The notes: generated by a model from the sequence alone, not told the origin. Positions 9,130-19,391 are shown, numbered from the stretch's first letter. The stretch: 64,000 nucleotides of DNA from Melghirimyces profundicolus (GCF_003054245.1 NZ_QBKR01000007.1:1-64000); one strand, 5' to 3'. Numbers and translations: made by a program.

Positions 9130-11575
9130 ACGCGTCGCTTCCGTCGTGGTGGATGTGGCTGCAGAGGCAACGGACAAGCCTTTTGACTATCTCGTGCCTC
9201 CGGAGTTGGAAGAGGAAGTGGCGATCGGGAGCCGGGTAAAAGTCCCCTTCGGTCCCAGGAAATTGGTGGGGTATGTCGTCGGCTTTCCGGCAGAAAGGGA
9301 CTTGAGGCACCTCAAACCGATTCTGGACGTGATGGATCTCACCCCGCCTCTCACCCCGGAACTGGTGAAGCTGGCCCGTTGGATGGCCCGGGTCTACCTT
9401 TGTCCCTGGATCACGGCCCTTCAGGCCATGGTCCCCGCCGTGCTGAAGGGAAAGTACCGGAGAGTCCTGCGCCTCGGTCCCGGTTTCGTTTCGGAAGGGT
9501 TCATCGCGGGAGCGGAGGAGACATTGGTCCGGGCGTTACAAAAAAAGGGGGAACTTTCCCTGAAGGAGGCCCTCGAGCTCGAGGGGGTGAGCCGGTCGCT
9601 GGTTCGTCGGATGGCGGAGAAAGGACATCTGGTTGTGGAAGAACGGGTGGGGGATCGGACCACCCGGAAGAGACAGACTTGGATTTCTCCGGCGCAACCG
9701 GCGGCGGTACTCCGGGAAGCCGCGGGGAAACTTCCCAAAAACGCCCTTCGCCAAAGGGAGATGCTGCACTTTTTCATCGAACACCGGGAAGACATTCTTC
9801 AGCCGGCGTTGCTTTCCCGTCTGGGCGCAACGAAGTCCACAGTGGACCGGCTGGTGGACAAGGGGCTTCTTCACCGGGAAGAAAGGGAAACCTACCGGGA
9901 CCCCTTTGCGGGCCGCTCCTTTGAAAAAACCGAACCGCTGTCATTGACCCCCGCACAGGAGAGCGTCTTTCAAAAGATTGTCGCTCCCCTACGGGAAGGC
10001 CGGCACCGGACAGTCCTGCTCCACGGGGTGACGGGGAGCGGAAAGACGGAAATCTATCTTCAGGCGATTACGGAAACACTGAACCAAGGACGACAGGCGA
10101 TCGTCCTCGTACCCGAGATTTCCCTGACGCCCCAGATGGTGAAACGGTTCAAAGGCCGTTTCGGCGGCCGAGTGGCTGTTTTGCACAGCGGCCTCTCCCA
10201 CGGGGAGCGGTACGATGAATGGAGAAAGATCCGGACGGGAGAAGTCCAAGTGGCGATCGGTGCCCGTTCGGCGGTTTTTGCCCCTTTTCCCGACCTGGGG
10301 CTCCTTGTGATCGACGAAGAGCATGAAAACTCCTACAAACAGGAGGAGCAGCCCCGCTACCATGCGCGTGAGGTAGCCCGCCGCCGGTGCGCTGAACACG
10401 GGGCCGTGCTGGTGATGGGAACCGCCACCCCTTCCGTGGAAAGCTACTACCGGGCCAGGGTGGGCGGCTACGATTGGGCGCAGTTGACCGAACGGGTCCA
10501 CAACCGGCCCTTTCCACCGGTGGAAGTCGTCGATCTCAGAGAGGAGCTCCGCTCGGGAAACCGGTCCATCTTCAGCCGGTCGCTCAAGGAGCAGTTGCAA
10601 GCCTGTGTGGATCGGGGGGATCAGGCGGTCCTTTTTCTCAACCGACGCGGATTTTCCACCTTTGTATTGTGCCGGGAATGCGGGGAATCCGTGGAATGTC
10701 CCCACTGCGACATCTCCCTTACCTATCACAGGACCAACCAGACACTGAGATGCCATTATTGCGGTTACACCCGTCAGGTCCCGCGGGAGTGCCCATCCTG
10801 CGGGAGTTCGCATATCCGGTATTTCGGCACCGGAACCCAAAGGGTGGAGGAAGAATTGGCCCGGACGATGCCGGGGTTGCGGGTGATCCGCATGGATGTG
10901 GACACCACCCGACGCAAAGGAGCCCACGAACGCCTCCTTACCGCCTTCGGAAAGGGGAAAGCCGATGTATTGCTGGGCACTCAAATGATTGCCAAAGGGC
11001 TGGACTTTCCGGGCGTCACCTTGGTGGGCGTGATCGCGGCCGACACCATGCTTCATCTTCCCGACTTCCGGGCTGCAGAGCGGACGTTTCAGTTGTTGAC
11101 CCAGGTCAGCGGACGGGCCGGCCGCCACGACAAACCGGGGCGCGTGGTCATCCAGACCTACTCTCCGGAACATTACAGTATCCGCATGGCGGCGGAACAG
11201 AAGGCGGAGTCCTTTTACCGCGAGGAGTGCCGTTTGCGGAAACGGCTTCGTTATCCGCCTTTTTGCCGGTTGTTCACCCTCCTTTTCAGCCATCCCGATC
11301 GGGTGAAACTGATGCAGGCCGGGTCCCGTGCCGCCCGTTTCCTCGCTCCCCGGCTGCCTGAAGGCGGGGAGCTTTTGGGTCCGGTTTCCGCGCCCATCCC
11401 CCGGATCAAAGATCGGTACCGCATTCAGATCATCATCAAATATAATAACCTTACAGATGAACCCACCGGCTTCGTCGAAACCCTCCGCGGGCTGAAGGCG
11501 GGCTTGAAAGACCCGGAACTCCGGCTTGGCATCGACCGGGACGGGGTTTCCTTGTCCGCCGGAGGGGACGGATGA
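9119..11575 (+). CDS. priA: Primosomal replication protein N' (helicase PriA)
   Basis: Superfamily 2 helicase that reloads the replisome at stalled forks. An N-terminal DNA-binding region is followed by Walker A GVTGSGKTE near residue 302, the DEEH box near 397, and two zinc-binding cysteine clusters at about 517-560 (CRECG, CPHC, CHYCG, CPSCG). 818 residues is full length. ATG 9119 overlaps the end of coaBC. Def follows within 20 bp, so coaBC-priA-def-fmt-rsmB probably forms one operon, as in B. subtilis. Confidence 0.97.
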   Translation: MSGERVASVVVDVAAEATDKPFDYLVPPELEEEVAIGSRVKVPFGPRKLVGYVVGFPAERDLRHLKPILDVMDLTPPLTPELVKLARWMARVYLCPWITALQAMVPAVLKGKYRRVLRLGPGFVSEGFIAGAEETLVRALQKKGELSLKEALELEGVSRSLVRRMAEKGHLVVEERVGDRTTRKRQTWISPAQPAAVLREAAGKLPKNALRQREMLHFFIEHREDILQPALLSRLGATKSTVDRLVDKGLLHREERETYRDPFAGRSFEKTEPLSLTPAQESVFQKIVAPLREGRHRTVLLHGVTGSGKTEIYLQAITETLNQGRQAIVLVPEISLTPQMVKRFKGRFGGRVAVLHSGLSHGERYDEWRKIRTGEVQVAIGARSAVFAPFPDLGLLVIDEEHENSYKQEEQPRYHAREVARRRCAEHGAVLVMGTATPSVESYYRARVGGYDWAQLTERVHNRPFPPVEVVDLREELRSGNRSIFSRSLKEQLQACVDRGDQAVLFLNRRGFSTFVLCRECGESVECPHCDISLTYHRTNQTLRCHYCGYTRQVPRECPSCGSSHIRYFGTGTQRVEEELARTMPGLRVIRMDVDTTRRKGAHERLLTAFGKGKADVLLGTQMIAKGLDFPGVTLVGVIAADTMLHLPDFRAAERTFQLLTQVSGRAGRHDKPGRVVIQTYSPEHYSIRMAAEQKAESFYREECRLRKRLRYPPFCRLFTLLFSHPDRVKLMQAGSRAARFLAPRLPEGGELLGPVSAPIPRIKDRYRIQIIIKYNNLTDEPTGFVETLRGLKAGLKDPELRLGIDRDGVSLSAGGDG

Positions 11576-11594
11576 GAACAGGAGGTTGAATGTT

Positions 11595-12080
11595 TTGGGC
11601 ATACGAAAAATCGTTCTGGTGCCGGATCCCATCCTGAAGGAAAAAGCAAAACCGGTCACCAAATTCAACGCACGGCTCCACAAACTTCTCGATGACATGG
11701 CGGACACCATGTATGACGCCCCCGGTGTCGGACTGGCCGCTCCCCAGATCGGGATTTCCAAACGGGTGATCGTCGCCGATGATGGAAACGGCCTGATTGA
11801 AGCGGTGAACCCCGAACTGTTTGACAAGAAGGGAGAGCAGATTTCGCCGCCGGAAGGGTGTCTCAGCATCCCGGGACTCCTGGGGGATGTCCGGCGGGCG
11901 GAAAAGGTGACGATGAAGGCGCAAGACCGGAACGGATCGTTTTTTGAACTGGAAGCGGAAGGATACCTGGCACGGATTCTGCAGCACGAAGTGGACCACC
12001 TGAACGGCATTCTTTTCACTGACATCGCGGAGCGGGTCTTTGAACCTCCAAAAGAAGAAGAAGAGGAAGGATCGGGATGA
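11595..12080 (+). CDS. def: Peptide deformylase
   Basis: Metalloenzyme removing the N-formyl group from new proteins. All three family motifs are present: [18 protein letters not shown] (metal-binding Cys) and QHEVDHLNG (HEXXH). I chose TTG at 11595, giving [13 protein letters not shown] and 161 residues, because AGGAGG ends ten bases upstream; an ATG at 11590 is out of frame. It overlaps fmt by 4 bp; deformylase and formyltransferase are usually paired. Confidence 0.95.
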   Translation: MGIRKIVLVPDPILKEKAKPVTKFNARLHKLLDDMADTMYDAPGVGLAAPQIGISKRVIVADDGNGLIEAVNPELFDKKGEQISPPEGCLSIPGLLGDVRRAEKVTMKAQDRNGSFFELEAEGYLARILQHEVDHLNGILFTDIAERVFEPPKEEEEEGSG

Positions 12081-13021
12081 CAAAAACGCGGATCGTTTTC
12101 ATGGGGACGCCCGATTTTGCGGTGCCTTCCTTAAAAGCGCTGGTGAACGGGGGATACCGGGTGGTTTCCGTCATCACCCAACCGGACCGTCCCCGGGGAA
12201 GAAAGCGGCTGCCGACCCCGCCCCCGGTGAAAGTGGCGGCACAGGAGCTGGGAATTCCGGTGTTTCAGCCGGAACGGCTGAGGGACCCGGAAAGTGTTCG
12301 GACCGTGTTGGCGATGAAGCCGGATTTGGTCGTCACGGCAGCATACGGGCAGATCCTCCCCCGTGAAATTCTGGAAGCCCCCAAATGGGGCTGCATCAAC
12401 GTGCATGCCTCCCTGCTTCCCAAATATCGGGGCGGGGCCCCGATCCACCATGCGCTGATCCGGGGGGAGAAGGAGACGGGCGTGACGATCATGTATATGG
12501 TGGAGGCGTTGGATGCCGGGGATATGCTGAGTCAGCGGACCGTTCCCATCACACGGGAGGATAATGTCGGGACCCTTCACGATAAGTTGGCCCGTGCGGG
12601 GGCCGAGCTGTTGTTGGAGACGGTGCCGGCTCTTCTGAAAGGGGAGGTGGAAGCGTCGCCCCAGGACCCGGAACAGGCGACGTTCGCGCCCAACATTCGA
12701 CGGGAGGATGAACGGATCGACTGGACCCGGTCTTCGGAAGAACTATTCAACCAGGTCCGGGGCCTCTCCCCTTGGCCGGGGGCCTATACCACCTGGAGAG
12801 GGAAACCCCTTAAGATCTGGCGGGCCGAACCCGTCGCCCTTTCCGAGCCGGCGCCGCCCGGAACCGTCCTCCAGGTGGAAGACGACGGAGTGCTGGTCGC
12901 CGCCGGGGATGGGGCCCTTCGCGTTCTGGAACTGCAGCCGTCGGGTAAAAAACGGATGACGGCGGAACAATTCGTACGGGGGCGGAACATGGAGCCCGGC
13001 GAGGTATTGGGGGAATCGTGA
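12077..13021 (+). CDS. fmt: Methionyl-tRNA formyltransferase
   Basis: Formylates initiator Met-tRNA using 10-formyltetrahydrofolate. The N-terminal [14 protein letters not shown] and catalytic-domain segment [19 protein letters not shown] (with the conserved Asn-His-Asp catalytic region around it) are present, followed by the C-terminal OB-like domain; 314 residues is standard. ATG overlaps the def stop codon, and the gene overlaps the start of rsmB. Confidence 0.97.
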   Translation: MTKTRIVFMGTPDFAVPSLKALVNGGYRVVSVITQPDRPRGRKRLPTPPPVKVAAQELGIPVFQPERLRDPESVRTVLAMKPDLVVTAAYGQILPREILEAPKWGCINVHASLLPKYRGGAPIHHALIRGEKETGVTIMYMVEALDAGDMLSQRTVPITREDNVGTLHDKLARAGAELLLETVPALLKGEVEASPQDPEQATFAPNIRREDERIDWTRSSEELFNQVRGLSPWPGAYTTWRGKPLKIWRAEPVALSEPAPPGTVLQVEDDGVLVAAGDGALRVLELQPSGKKRMTAEQFVRGRNMEPGEVLGES

Positions 13022-14382
13022 TGGCGCGCCGCAAAACAGCGCGGGATGTGGCACTGGATGTTCTGATGGCCGTGGAGGAAAGAGGGGCGTACAGCAATCT
13101 CCTTCTGAACGACGCTCTTACAAAGAGCGGACTTTCTTCACGGGACCGGGGACTGGCCACGGAGCTGGTCTACGGGACCATTCAAAGGCGGAACACGTTG
13201 GACTGGATCCTGAACGGACTCGTAAAGAAAGGCGTGACATCCCTGGAACCCTGGGTGCGCCACCTCCTCCGCATGGGAATCTACCAACTTCGTTATCTGG
13301 ACCGGATTCCGGGGCGGGCCGCGGTCCACGAGACGGTCCGGATGGCCAAGGAGAGGGGACACCGGGGGGTCTCGGGGTTGGTCAACGGCGTACTTCGATC
13401 CTATCAGCGCCGGCGCCGGGAGTGGACGCTCCCCGAAGATCCGGAAACTCCGGAAAAGTTGGCCCTCGCCACCTCTCACCCGGAATGGATGGTCCGGCGA
13501 TTAATGGAAGTCTACGGAAAGGAGACGGCCCGGGCGGTGCTGGAGGCCGGCAACCGACCGCCCCGGACGGCTGTTCGGGTCAATCCTTTGAAAAGCGACC
13601 GGGAGACGGTCGCCCGACTGCTCTCGGAACAGAACCCCGGGATGGAGGTCGAGGCCTCTCCCCTCTCTTCCCAAGGGCTCATCCTTAAGGGAGGAGGAAA
13701 TCCCGCCCGCGGACTCCTGTTCCGGGAAGGGTGGGTTACGATTCAGGACGAGAGTTCCATGCTGGTCTCCGAAGTGGTGGATCCCCGGCCGGGGGAACGG
13801 GTGTTGGACGGATGTGCGGCACCCGGCGGAAAGACCGGTCACCTGGGAGAACGAATGAAGAACGAAGGTGTCCTCTTCTCCTGTGATCTCCATCCCCACA
13901 AAATCCGGCTGATCGAGGACCAGGTCCGAAGGCTGGGTTTGACCATCGTGGAAGCCCGTCGGGCGGATCTCAGGGAATTGCCTGGCAATGTGGAGCCTTT
14001 CGACCGGGTCTTGCTGGACGCGCCCTGTTCCGGACTGGGGGTGATCCGCCGGAAACCCGATATCAAATGGTCCAAAGAGCCCCGGGAAGTTGCGTCCTTG
14101 ACCTCCCTCCAGGCGCAATTGTTGGATGCCGCCGCTGAACTCGTGGTCCCCGGGGGAACCTTGGTGTACAGCACGTGCACCTTGGAACCGAAGGAGAACG
14201 CAGAGCAGGTGAGTGCCTTCCTTGAAAGACATCCGGAATTCCGCCCGGACGGCTCCTTGGAGGACCGTTTGCCTGAAGCCGTACGGGAAAAAGCCCTCCG
14301 GGGGGAAGGCTGGGTGCAGATTTTGCCCCATCACTTTGACAGTGACGGTTTTTTTATCGCGCGGATGATCAAAGCCAAGTGA
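13021..14382 (+). CDS. rsmB: 16S rRNA (cytosine-967-C5)-methyltransferase
   Basis: SAM-dependent enzyme of the NusB/RsmB family. An N-terminal NusB-like RNA-binding region (about 1-135) is followed by the methyltransferase domain with SAM loop CAAPGGKTGHL and the two catalytic-cysteine motifs DAPCSGLG and STCTLEPKENAE. ATG 13021 is used (453 residues); GTG at 13018 is equally possible and would overlap the fmt stop. It ends the coaBC-to-rsmB run; the region behind it differs from B. subtilis, where rlmN follows. Confidence 0.95.
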   Translation: MARRKTARDVALDVLMAVEERGAYSNLLLNDALTKSGLSSRDRGLATELVYGTIQRRNTLDWILNGLVKKGVTSLEPWVRHLLRMGIYQLRYLDRIPGRAAVHETVRMAKERGHRGVSGLVNGVLRSYQRRRREWTLPEDPETPEKLALATSHPEWMVRRLMEVYGKETARAVLEAGNRPPRTAVRVNPLKSDRETVARLLSEQNPGMEVEASPLSSQGLILKGGGNPARGLLFREGWVTIQDESSMLVSEVVDPRPGERVLDGCAAPGGKTGHLGERMKNEGVLFSCDLHPHKIRLIEDQVRRLGLTIVEARRADLRELPGNVEPFDRVLLDAPCSGLGVIRRKPDIKWSKEPREVASLTSLQAQLLDAAAELVVPGGTLVYSTCTLEPKENAEQVSAFLERHPEFRPDGSLEDRLPEAVREKALRGEGWVQILPHHFDSDGFFIARMIKAK

Positions 14383-14450
14383 AAAATAGAAACAGGATCT
14401 TGTGGCAACACCATTGTTTATCCAGTGTTGAAAGGGAGTCGTGTATGGCC

Positions 14451-14520
14451 GCAGCGAGACCGGGAGCGATGCGGCCCCAGGCGGGGTGCCCTGCAGGTAC
14501 CACCGGAGCGGGGCAAAGCA
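14451..14520 (+). repeat. Degenerate copy of the 54-bp repeat family
   Basis: The stretch from 14452 to 14482 (with GCGAGACCGGGAGCGATGCG and CCCCAGGCG) matches the repeat half-unit GCGAGACCGGGAGCGAAGCGA nearly base for base, and the copy ends in CCGGAGCGG at 14503-14511, the terminal motif of arrays A and B. The middle is diverged. It occupies part of the 259-bp gap between rsmB and the GAF gene. Confidence 0.6.
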
Positions 14521-14641
14521 CCATTTCCCACCCCAATCGATGGCTCATAACAAACCTGGATCCATGGGTCAAGTGTGGGCAAAGCGGGAAGCGTGAAGGG
14601 GTCAAACATGAAATCCCACTGAAGATGGTGATGTTAAGCTC

Positions 14642-15400
14642 ATGGATGAATTTTTCTTTCAGATCATCATCAAGAACCCTTGGTTTGCGTATGGTTTGGT
14701 CGCCTTCGGGACGATCCTGGCCGGCATCATTCTCTGGAGAGCCAAAAACGGGGATGAAGTTTCGTTGTTTGGCCTCAACCTCCACTCCAATGGCAAACTG
14801 GTGGAATTGGAGAAGCAGAACAAAGAGATTCTTGAGAACAGCAAACAGAAGAGTTACGTCCTTCACTCCGTCAGCACCCTGGCGGGGGAAGTTTCCCGCA
14901 TCCTTTCCCAACCTTGTGAAGATTTTGAGGATCAACGGCGTTATGTCTACAATTATTTCCTTTCTTCGCTGTTGGCGTCCATGTCCGGCAAAAAGGCGAA
15001 CAATCCCAAGGTTTGCATTTTCATCGACGCCGGGGACGGCACCCTGAAAGTCCATGAGGCGGCGGCCCACAGCCCCGACGGCATGCGAAAGCTCCGTCTG
15101 CCGATCACCGATTCCGCTGCCGGTCACACCTTCCGGACGGGTGAAATCTTTTTCTCGGGGGAAATCCATACCCCGGGAAGCCGGTTTAAAACCCATCCCA
15201 AGGCCCAGTCCACCTACCATTCCCTCATCTGCGTTCCCATCCGGGCGGGAGACCGCGTCCTGGGTGTCCTGAGTGTGACAGGGGACGAAGAAAAGTCTTA
15301 CAATGATGATGAGAAAGCTTATTTGACCGCTTTCGCCAATGTGTTGGCCCCGCTTCTGCACCTTGAATTGCAACAGGAAACGACCGCGATGAAGCACTGA
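14642..15400 (+). CDS. Membrane-anchored GAF domain protein
   Basis: A single hydrophobic helix at about residues 12-29 is followed by a charged, probably coiled region (residues 40-70) and a GAF-type sensory domain from about 85 to 245, with the typical ending SLICVPIRAGDRVLGVLSV and a final helix. No kinase, GGDEF or other output domain is fused, so it may sense a ligand or redox state for a partner. 252 residues; only a weak ribosome binding site precedes ATG 14642. It stands alone between rsmB and the gerA operon and is closed by a terminator. Exact function not recognised. Confidence 0.75.
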   Translation: MDEFFFQIIIKNPWFAYGLVAFGTILAGIILWRAKNGDEVSLFGLNLHSNGKLVELEKQNKEILENSKQKSYVLHSVSTLAGEVSRILSQPCEDFEDQRRYVYNYFLSSLLASMSGKKANNPKVCIFIDAGDGTLKVHEAAAHSPDGMRKLRLPITDSAAGHTFRTGEIFFSGEIHTPGSRFKTHPKAQSTYHSLICVPIRAGDRVLGVLSVTGDEEKSYNDDEKAYLTAFANVLAPLLHLELQQETTAMKH

Positions 15401-15424
15401 ACATCCGAAGTCGGATACTGAACC

Positions 15425-15464
15425 GCCCTTTCCATCCCTTTGGGTTGGAGGGGCTTTTTGTTTT
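15425..15464 (+). terminator. Terminator after the GAF protein gene
   Basis: GCCCTTTCCATCCC pairs imperfectly with GGGTTGGAGGGGC, followed by TTTTTGTTTT. Confidence 0.75.
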
Positions 15465-15519
15465 CCTTATTCATCCAATCAAGGGTATGATTCCCTCGTG
15501 AGCGGGAGAGGTTAAGGGT

Positions 15520-17121
15520 GTGGTGATGAAAATGAAGAGGAAACGTGCGGCTGGACGGGGGCGCAGGAAGAAAGAGATCTTGGAGAAAAACGGACGGGAA
15601 AAAACGGAAAAGAAAACATTGGACATCAAGGTACAACCGGAACTGGAGACAAACACGGAGTTTATCGGAAAGCTCTTGGGAGACAGCACCGACGTGGTGA
15701 CCCGTCATTTCACCATCCAGTATGCACCGGACCGCAAAGCGGCGGTCATCTATCTGGACGGGATGTCCGATTCCAAAGCCATCGACCTTTACGTGTTGAA
15801 ACCTCTGATGCTGGATGCGGAAAAAATCCGAACCAAAACCGATCTTTGGCACATGGTGGATCAAAGTCTGGTTCAGGTGGGGGAAACCAAGGTCACCGAA
15901 AAGATGCGGGATATGGTGGACTCTCTCTTGTCGGGGGATGCCCTTTTGTTCGTGGACGGATACGCCGAGGGAATGGTGATCAACGCCAGGGGATGGAAGC
16001 AGCGTGGCATTGATACGCCCCGATCGGAAAACACGGTCCGGGGGTCCCGGGAAGGGTTCACTGAGACACTGCGGGTAAACACGGCGCTGATTCGCCGGCG
16101 GCTGAAGGACCCCGATCTCCGGCTGAAGGATCTGAAAGTGGGGGAACGGACCAAGACCAACGTGGCGATTCTGTTCATCGAAGGGGTGGCGGACGAGAAG
16201 CTGGTCAAGGAGATGCAGAACCGCATTGAAAAAATCAAGCTGGACGGGGTCCTGGAAAGCGGGTATATCGAAGAGATGATCCAGGATAACACCTGGTCCC
16301 CCTTTCCCACCCTCCAGAACACGGAACGGCCCGACTCCGCCGTGGCCCACCTGTTGGAGGGGAAAGTGGTGGTGGTGGTGGACGGCACCCCCCACGTCCT
16401 CGTCGCACCGGCGATTTTCGCCCAGTTTTACTTCAGTCCGGAGGATTACTTTGAACGGTATCTGATTGCCACCTTTCTCCGGGTGCTGCGGCTGTTGGCC
16501 TTTTTTATCGCCCTCAGCCTGCCGGCGCTCTATATCGCTTTCATCGGGTTCCACCCTGAGATGATCCCCAGCGACTTGGCCATTGCCATGGCGGCGGGGC
16601 GGTCGACGGTTCCTTTTCCCTCGATTGTGGAAGCCCTGGTGATGGAAACCAGTGTGGAGATCCTGCGGGAAGCCAGCATCCGGCTGCCGGGTCCGATCGG
16701 TCCCACCATCGGGATTGTCGGGGCGTTGGTGATCGGGGAGGCGGCGGTATCCGCCGGTCTCGTCTCCCCGTTGATGGTGATTGTCGTGGGGCTGACCACG
16801 ATCAGTTCCTATGGGAATCCCAGTTACAACGCGGCCATTTCGGTCCGGATGCTCCGATTCCCCCTGATGATCGCCGCATCCATTCTCGGATTGTACGGCA
16901 TCATGCTGTTTCTCATGCTGCTGCTCCTTCATCTCATCAAACTCGAATCCTTCGGGGTTCCCTATCTGGCGCCCTTCTCTCCCCTCCGTCTGTCAGATGT
17001 GAAGGACAGCCTGATCCGGATTCCTTGGCCTTGGATGAAGAAGCGTCCCGTCATCTTCCGGCCTGAAGATGAAAAACGGGAAGAAGTGGAGGGAAAGGTC
17101 GTTGCAGAAGGAAACCAGTAG
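15520..17121 (+). CDS. Spore germination protein, GerA (A-subunit) family
   Basis: Inner-membrane subunit of a nutrient germinant receptor of spores. A basic N-terminus is followed by the soluble GerA domain with the family motif VRGSREGFTETLRVN and several membrane segments from about residue 320, including the signature GPIGPTIGIVGALVIGEAAV. 533 residues, typical. GTG 15520 fits GGAGAGG upstream; GTG 15523 and ATG 15526 are alternatives. It is the first gene of a gerA-gerB-gerC operon with overlapping genes. The germinant cannot be read from sequence. A forespore sigma-G promoter is expected but was not found. Confidence 0.93.
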   Translation: MVMKMKRKRAAGRGRRKKEILEKNGREKTEKKTLDIKVQPELETNTEFIGKLLGDSTDVVTRHFTIQYAPDRKAAVIYLDGMSDSKAIDLYVLKPLMLDAEKIRTKTDLWHMVDQSLVQVGETKVTEKMRDMVDSLLSGDALLFVDGYAEGMVINARGWKQRGIDTPRSENTVRGSREGFTETLRVNTALIRRRLKDPDLRLKDLKVGERTKTNVAILFIEGVADEKLVKEMQNRIEKIKLDGVLESGYIEEMIQDNTWSPFPTLQNTERPDSAVAHLLEGKVVVVVDGTPHVLVAPAIFAQFYFSPEDYFERYLIATFLRVLRLLAFFIALSLPALYIAFIGFHPEMIPSDLAIAMAAGRSTVPFPSIVEALVMETSVEILREASIRLPGPIGPTIGIVGALVIGEAAVSAGLVSPLMVIVVGLTTISSYGNPSYNAAISVRMLRFPLMIAASILGLYGIMLFLMLLLLHLIKLESFGVPYLAPFSPLRLSDVKDSLIRIPWPWMKKRPVIFRPEDEKREEVEGKVVAEGNQ

Positions 17122-18265
17122 AAGTCCCGATCTGGATAAGATCTCTCCTTACCAGAGCTTTGCCATCCTCTTCTCCACCATGCTGGGGGTGGGCGTGCTG
17201 AGCTTTCAACGGGAAATCGCCAAGGAAGTGGGGCCCGACGGCATCTGGACGATTCTGGTGGGGGGGGTGTTGATCCTGGCGGAAGTATGGTTGCTTACCC
17301 GGGTGATGGAAAAATACCCTCACAAGAACTTGGCCCAGTTCGGCGAAGTTTTTTTCAAAAATCGGCCACGTCCTTGGCTGGGAAAGCTTGTCTTCCTGCC
17401 CTTCGCTTTGCTGGTCGCCCTGTTTTTTTTCGCCGCCTCCGCCGTCGTCACCCGCACCTTCGGGGAAGTTCTGATCAGCACCGTTCTGTTTCGGACCCCC
17501 CTGGAAGTGTTGATGCTGGGATTGTTGGGCGTGGGTGCCGCCGTAGCGGGAAACCGGCCCCAAGTGATCGCCCGGTTCAACGAATTCGTGTTTCCCATCC
17601 TCTTGCTGCCCCTTCCCCTGTATCTCGTCAGTTTTCTACAGGAAGGCAACCTGGATAACCTCTTTCCCCTGTTCCATTTGAATTGGGTCAAGTTATTGAA
17701 AGGAGTGGCCGCCTCCACCTTCGCCTATGCCGGCTTCAGTGTGATCGTGGTCTACATGGGCTACTACCAGCAACCGAAAAAAGCGGTCAAACCTCACCTG
17801 TGGGCCATTGGAAGTGTCACTTTCCTCTATTGGATCCAAATGGTGGTGGCGGTCGGGGTGTTCGGGAGGGCGGAGCTGGTCCAACTGTTGTGGCCCACCC
17901 TGGATCTGCTCAAGGTGGCGGCTGTTCCCGGGATGATCCTGGAACGGTTGGAGTCGGGGTTCTTGGCCATCTGGATGGTGGCTGTGTTCACCACCATCAT
18001 CAACCTCTTCGGGGCACTGGTGGACATGGTGGTCACTTTTTTCGGGATGCGGGAGCAGCACCGGAAATGGGTGGCTCTGGGATTGCTCCCCGTTCTCTAC
18101 TACGTCTCATACTGGCCGGCCAACCTGAACACGCTGTTCTGGTGGAATAAATGGATCGGGCGGTCTGAACCCCTCATGGGACTGGTATTGATCCTTACTT
18201 TCTTATTGTTCGCGATGACAAAAAGGGGGAAGAAGGGAGGGAAGCAGGATGTCCCTTCCGCTTAA
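17102..18265 (+). CDS. Spore germination permease, GerB family
   Basis: Integral membrane protein of the spore permease family (amino acid permease fold), the B subunit of a germinant receptor, probably forming the ligand-binding channel. About ten hydrophobic segments are visible after YQSFAILFSTMLGVGVLSF. TTG at 17102 is chosen because GGAGGGAAAGG lies just upstream (387 residues); an in-frame ATG at 17069 lacks a ribosome binding site and would overlap gerA by 53 bp. It overlaps gerC by 17 bp. Confidence 0.92.
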   Translation: MQKETSRSPDLDKISPYQSFAILFSTMLGVGVLSFQREIAKEVGPDGIWTILVGGVLILAEVWLLTRVMEKYPHKNLAQFGEVFFKNRPRPWLGKLVFLPFALLVALFFFAASAVVTRTFGEVLISTVLFRTPLEVLMLGLLGVGAAVAGNRPQVIARFNEFVFPILLLPLPLYLVSFLQEGNLDNLFPLFHLNWVKLLKGVAASTFAYAGFSVIVVYMGYYQQPKKAVKPHLWAIGSVTFLYWIQMVVAVGVFGRAELVQLLWPTLDLLKVAAVPGMILERLESGFLAIWMVAVFTTIINLFGALVDMVVTFFGMREQHRKWVALGLLPVLYYVSYWPANLNTLFWWNKWIGRSEPLMGLVLILTFLLFAMTKRGKKGGKQDVPSA

Positions 18266-19391
18266 ACGCCTGTTGAACCTGTGCGTGATCACGGGATGTT
18301 TGGTGCTGATGGGCGGATGCTGGGATGCCCGGGAGATCGAAGAACGAACCTCGGTGGCGGCCATGGCGCTGGATAAAACGGGAGAGGGTTACGAGGTCAC
18401 GGTCCAGATCCCGAACCCCCTTAAGATCGTCGGTTCCGGCGGATCCGGCGGGGGGGGCGGGGAAGGGGGACAGGCGGCGGTCCAGCTTCTCTCGGGGAAA
18501 GGAGAGACTTTCTCCGATGCCCTAGATGAAATCCAATTCCAAAGCAATCAGGATTTGTATCTCGGGGGCAGTCGTCTGATTTTGATCAGCGAAAAGCTGG
18601 CCAAGTACGGGCTGCATGACATCCTGGACGGCCTCCGGAGGAGACCTGAGATCCGCAGGCGACAATGGCCGATCGTGGTGAAAGGAAAGGCCCAAAACGC
18701 ACTGCAGGCAAATCCCAAGCTGGAACAGATTCCGATGGAATACATTTTGAACATGCTGGAAACGGGAATACGGGATGGGCGGTTCGTCAGGGAAGGGCTG
18801 AATGATCTCTATGTGAATCTGGCCAATCCGGCCCGGCAGCCGGCCCTGAATTTGATTGAGGTACAAAAAGAGCAGATCACCTGGATCGGCACTGCCATTT
18901 TCAACAAAGAGCGAATGGTTGGGTCGCTCAACCGTAAGGAGAGCGGTCCCCTTCTCCGGATCCGGAAAGGGAGAAGTGGGGAAACGATGGATGTGTCCTG
19001 CGGAAAGGCACCGGGAAAGGTGACGTTCAGACCAAAGGAACTGGAAAAAAAGATTCGCATCAGAGAGGCGGAGGGGCGGATCAAAATCAGGGTCGATATC
19101 GACGTTCGGGGCTCCATCGTGGAGAAAACCTGCGACTTGGATCTGAGTGACGAAAAGGCATTAAATCAGGTAAAGCGGACCATCAAGAAAATGTCCGATC
19201 AGAGGGCGGACTTGCTGGTTGAAAAAGCGCAGAAAGAACTCAAAACGGACATTTTCAACTTCGGGGACAAAATCCGGGCCTATCACCCCGACCTTTGGGG
19301 ACGGATCGACTGGAAGAAAGAATTTCCCCGGGCGGATATCGATGTGCACTTTAACGCCATAATCCGGCGGACCGGCATACTGGCCCAATGA
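18249..19391 (+). CDS. Spore germination lipoprotein, Ger(x)C family
   Basis: C subunit of the germinant receptor, a lipoprotein on the outer face of the spore inner membrane. The signal peptide ends at Cys24 in LMGGCWDAREIEE, the usual GCWDxxEIE start of mature GerC proteins. 380 residues, with the C-terminal GerC domain. A run of glycines (about residues 64-74, GSGGSGGGGGEGG) interrupts the first domain, probably as a flexible loop. ATG 18249 lies inside the end of gerB. No terminator follows directly; repeat array B lies downstream. Confidence 0.92.
   Translation: MSLPLKRLLNLCVITGCLVLMGGCWDAREIEERTSVAAMALDKTGEGYEVTVQIPNPLKIVGSGGSGGGGGEGGQAAVQLLSGKGETFSDALDEIQFQSNQDLYLGGSRLILISEKLAKYGLHDILDGLRRRPEIRRRQWPIVVKGKAQNALQANPKLEQIPMEYILNMLETGIRDGRFVREGLNDLYVNLANPARQPALNLIEVQKEQITWIGTAIFNKERMVGSLNRKESGPLLRIRKGRSGETMDVSCGKAPGKVTFRPKELEKKIRIREAEGRIKIRVDIDVRGSIVEKTCDLDLSDEKALNQVKRTIKKMSDQRADLLVEKAQKELKTDIFNFGDKIRAYHPDLWGRIDWKKEFPRADIDVHFNAIIRRTGILAQ

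Noticed and set aside
14633-14641. GTTAAGCTC, resembling part of 5S rRNA
   Set aside because: No other 5S rRNA segment is present around it, and it merges into the start of the GAF gene.
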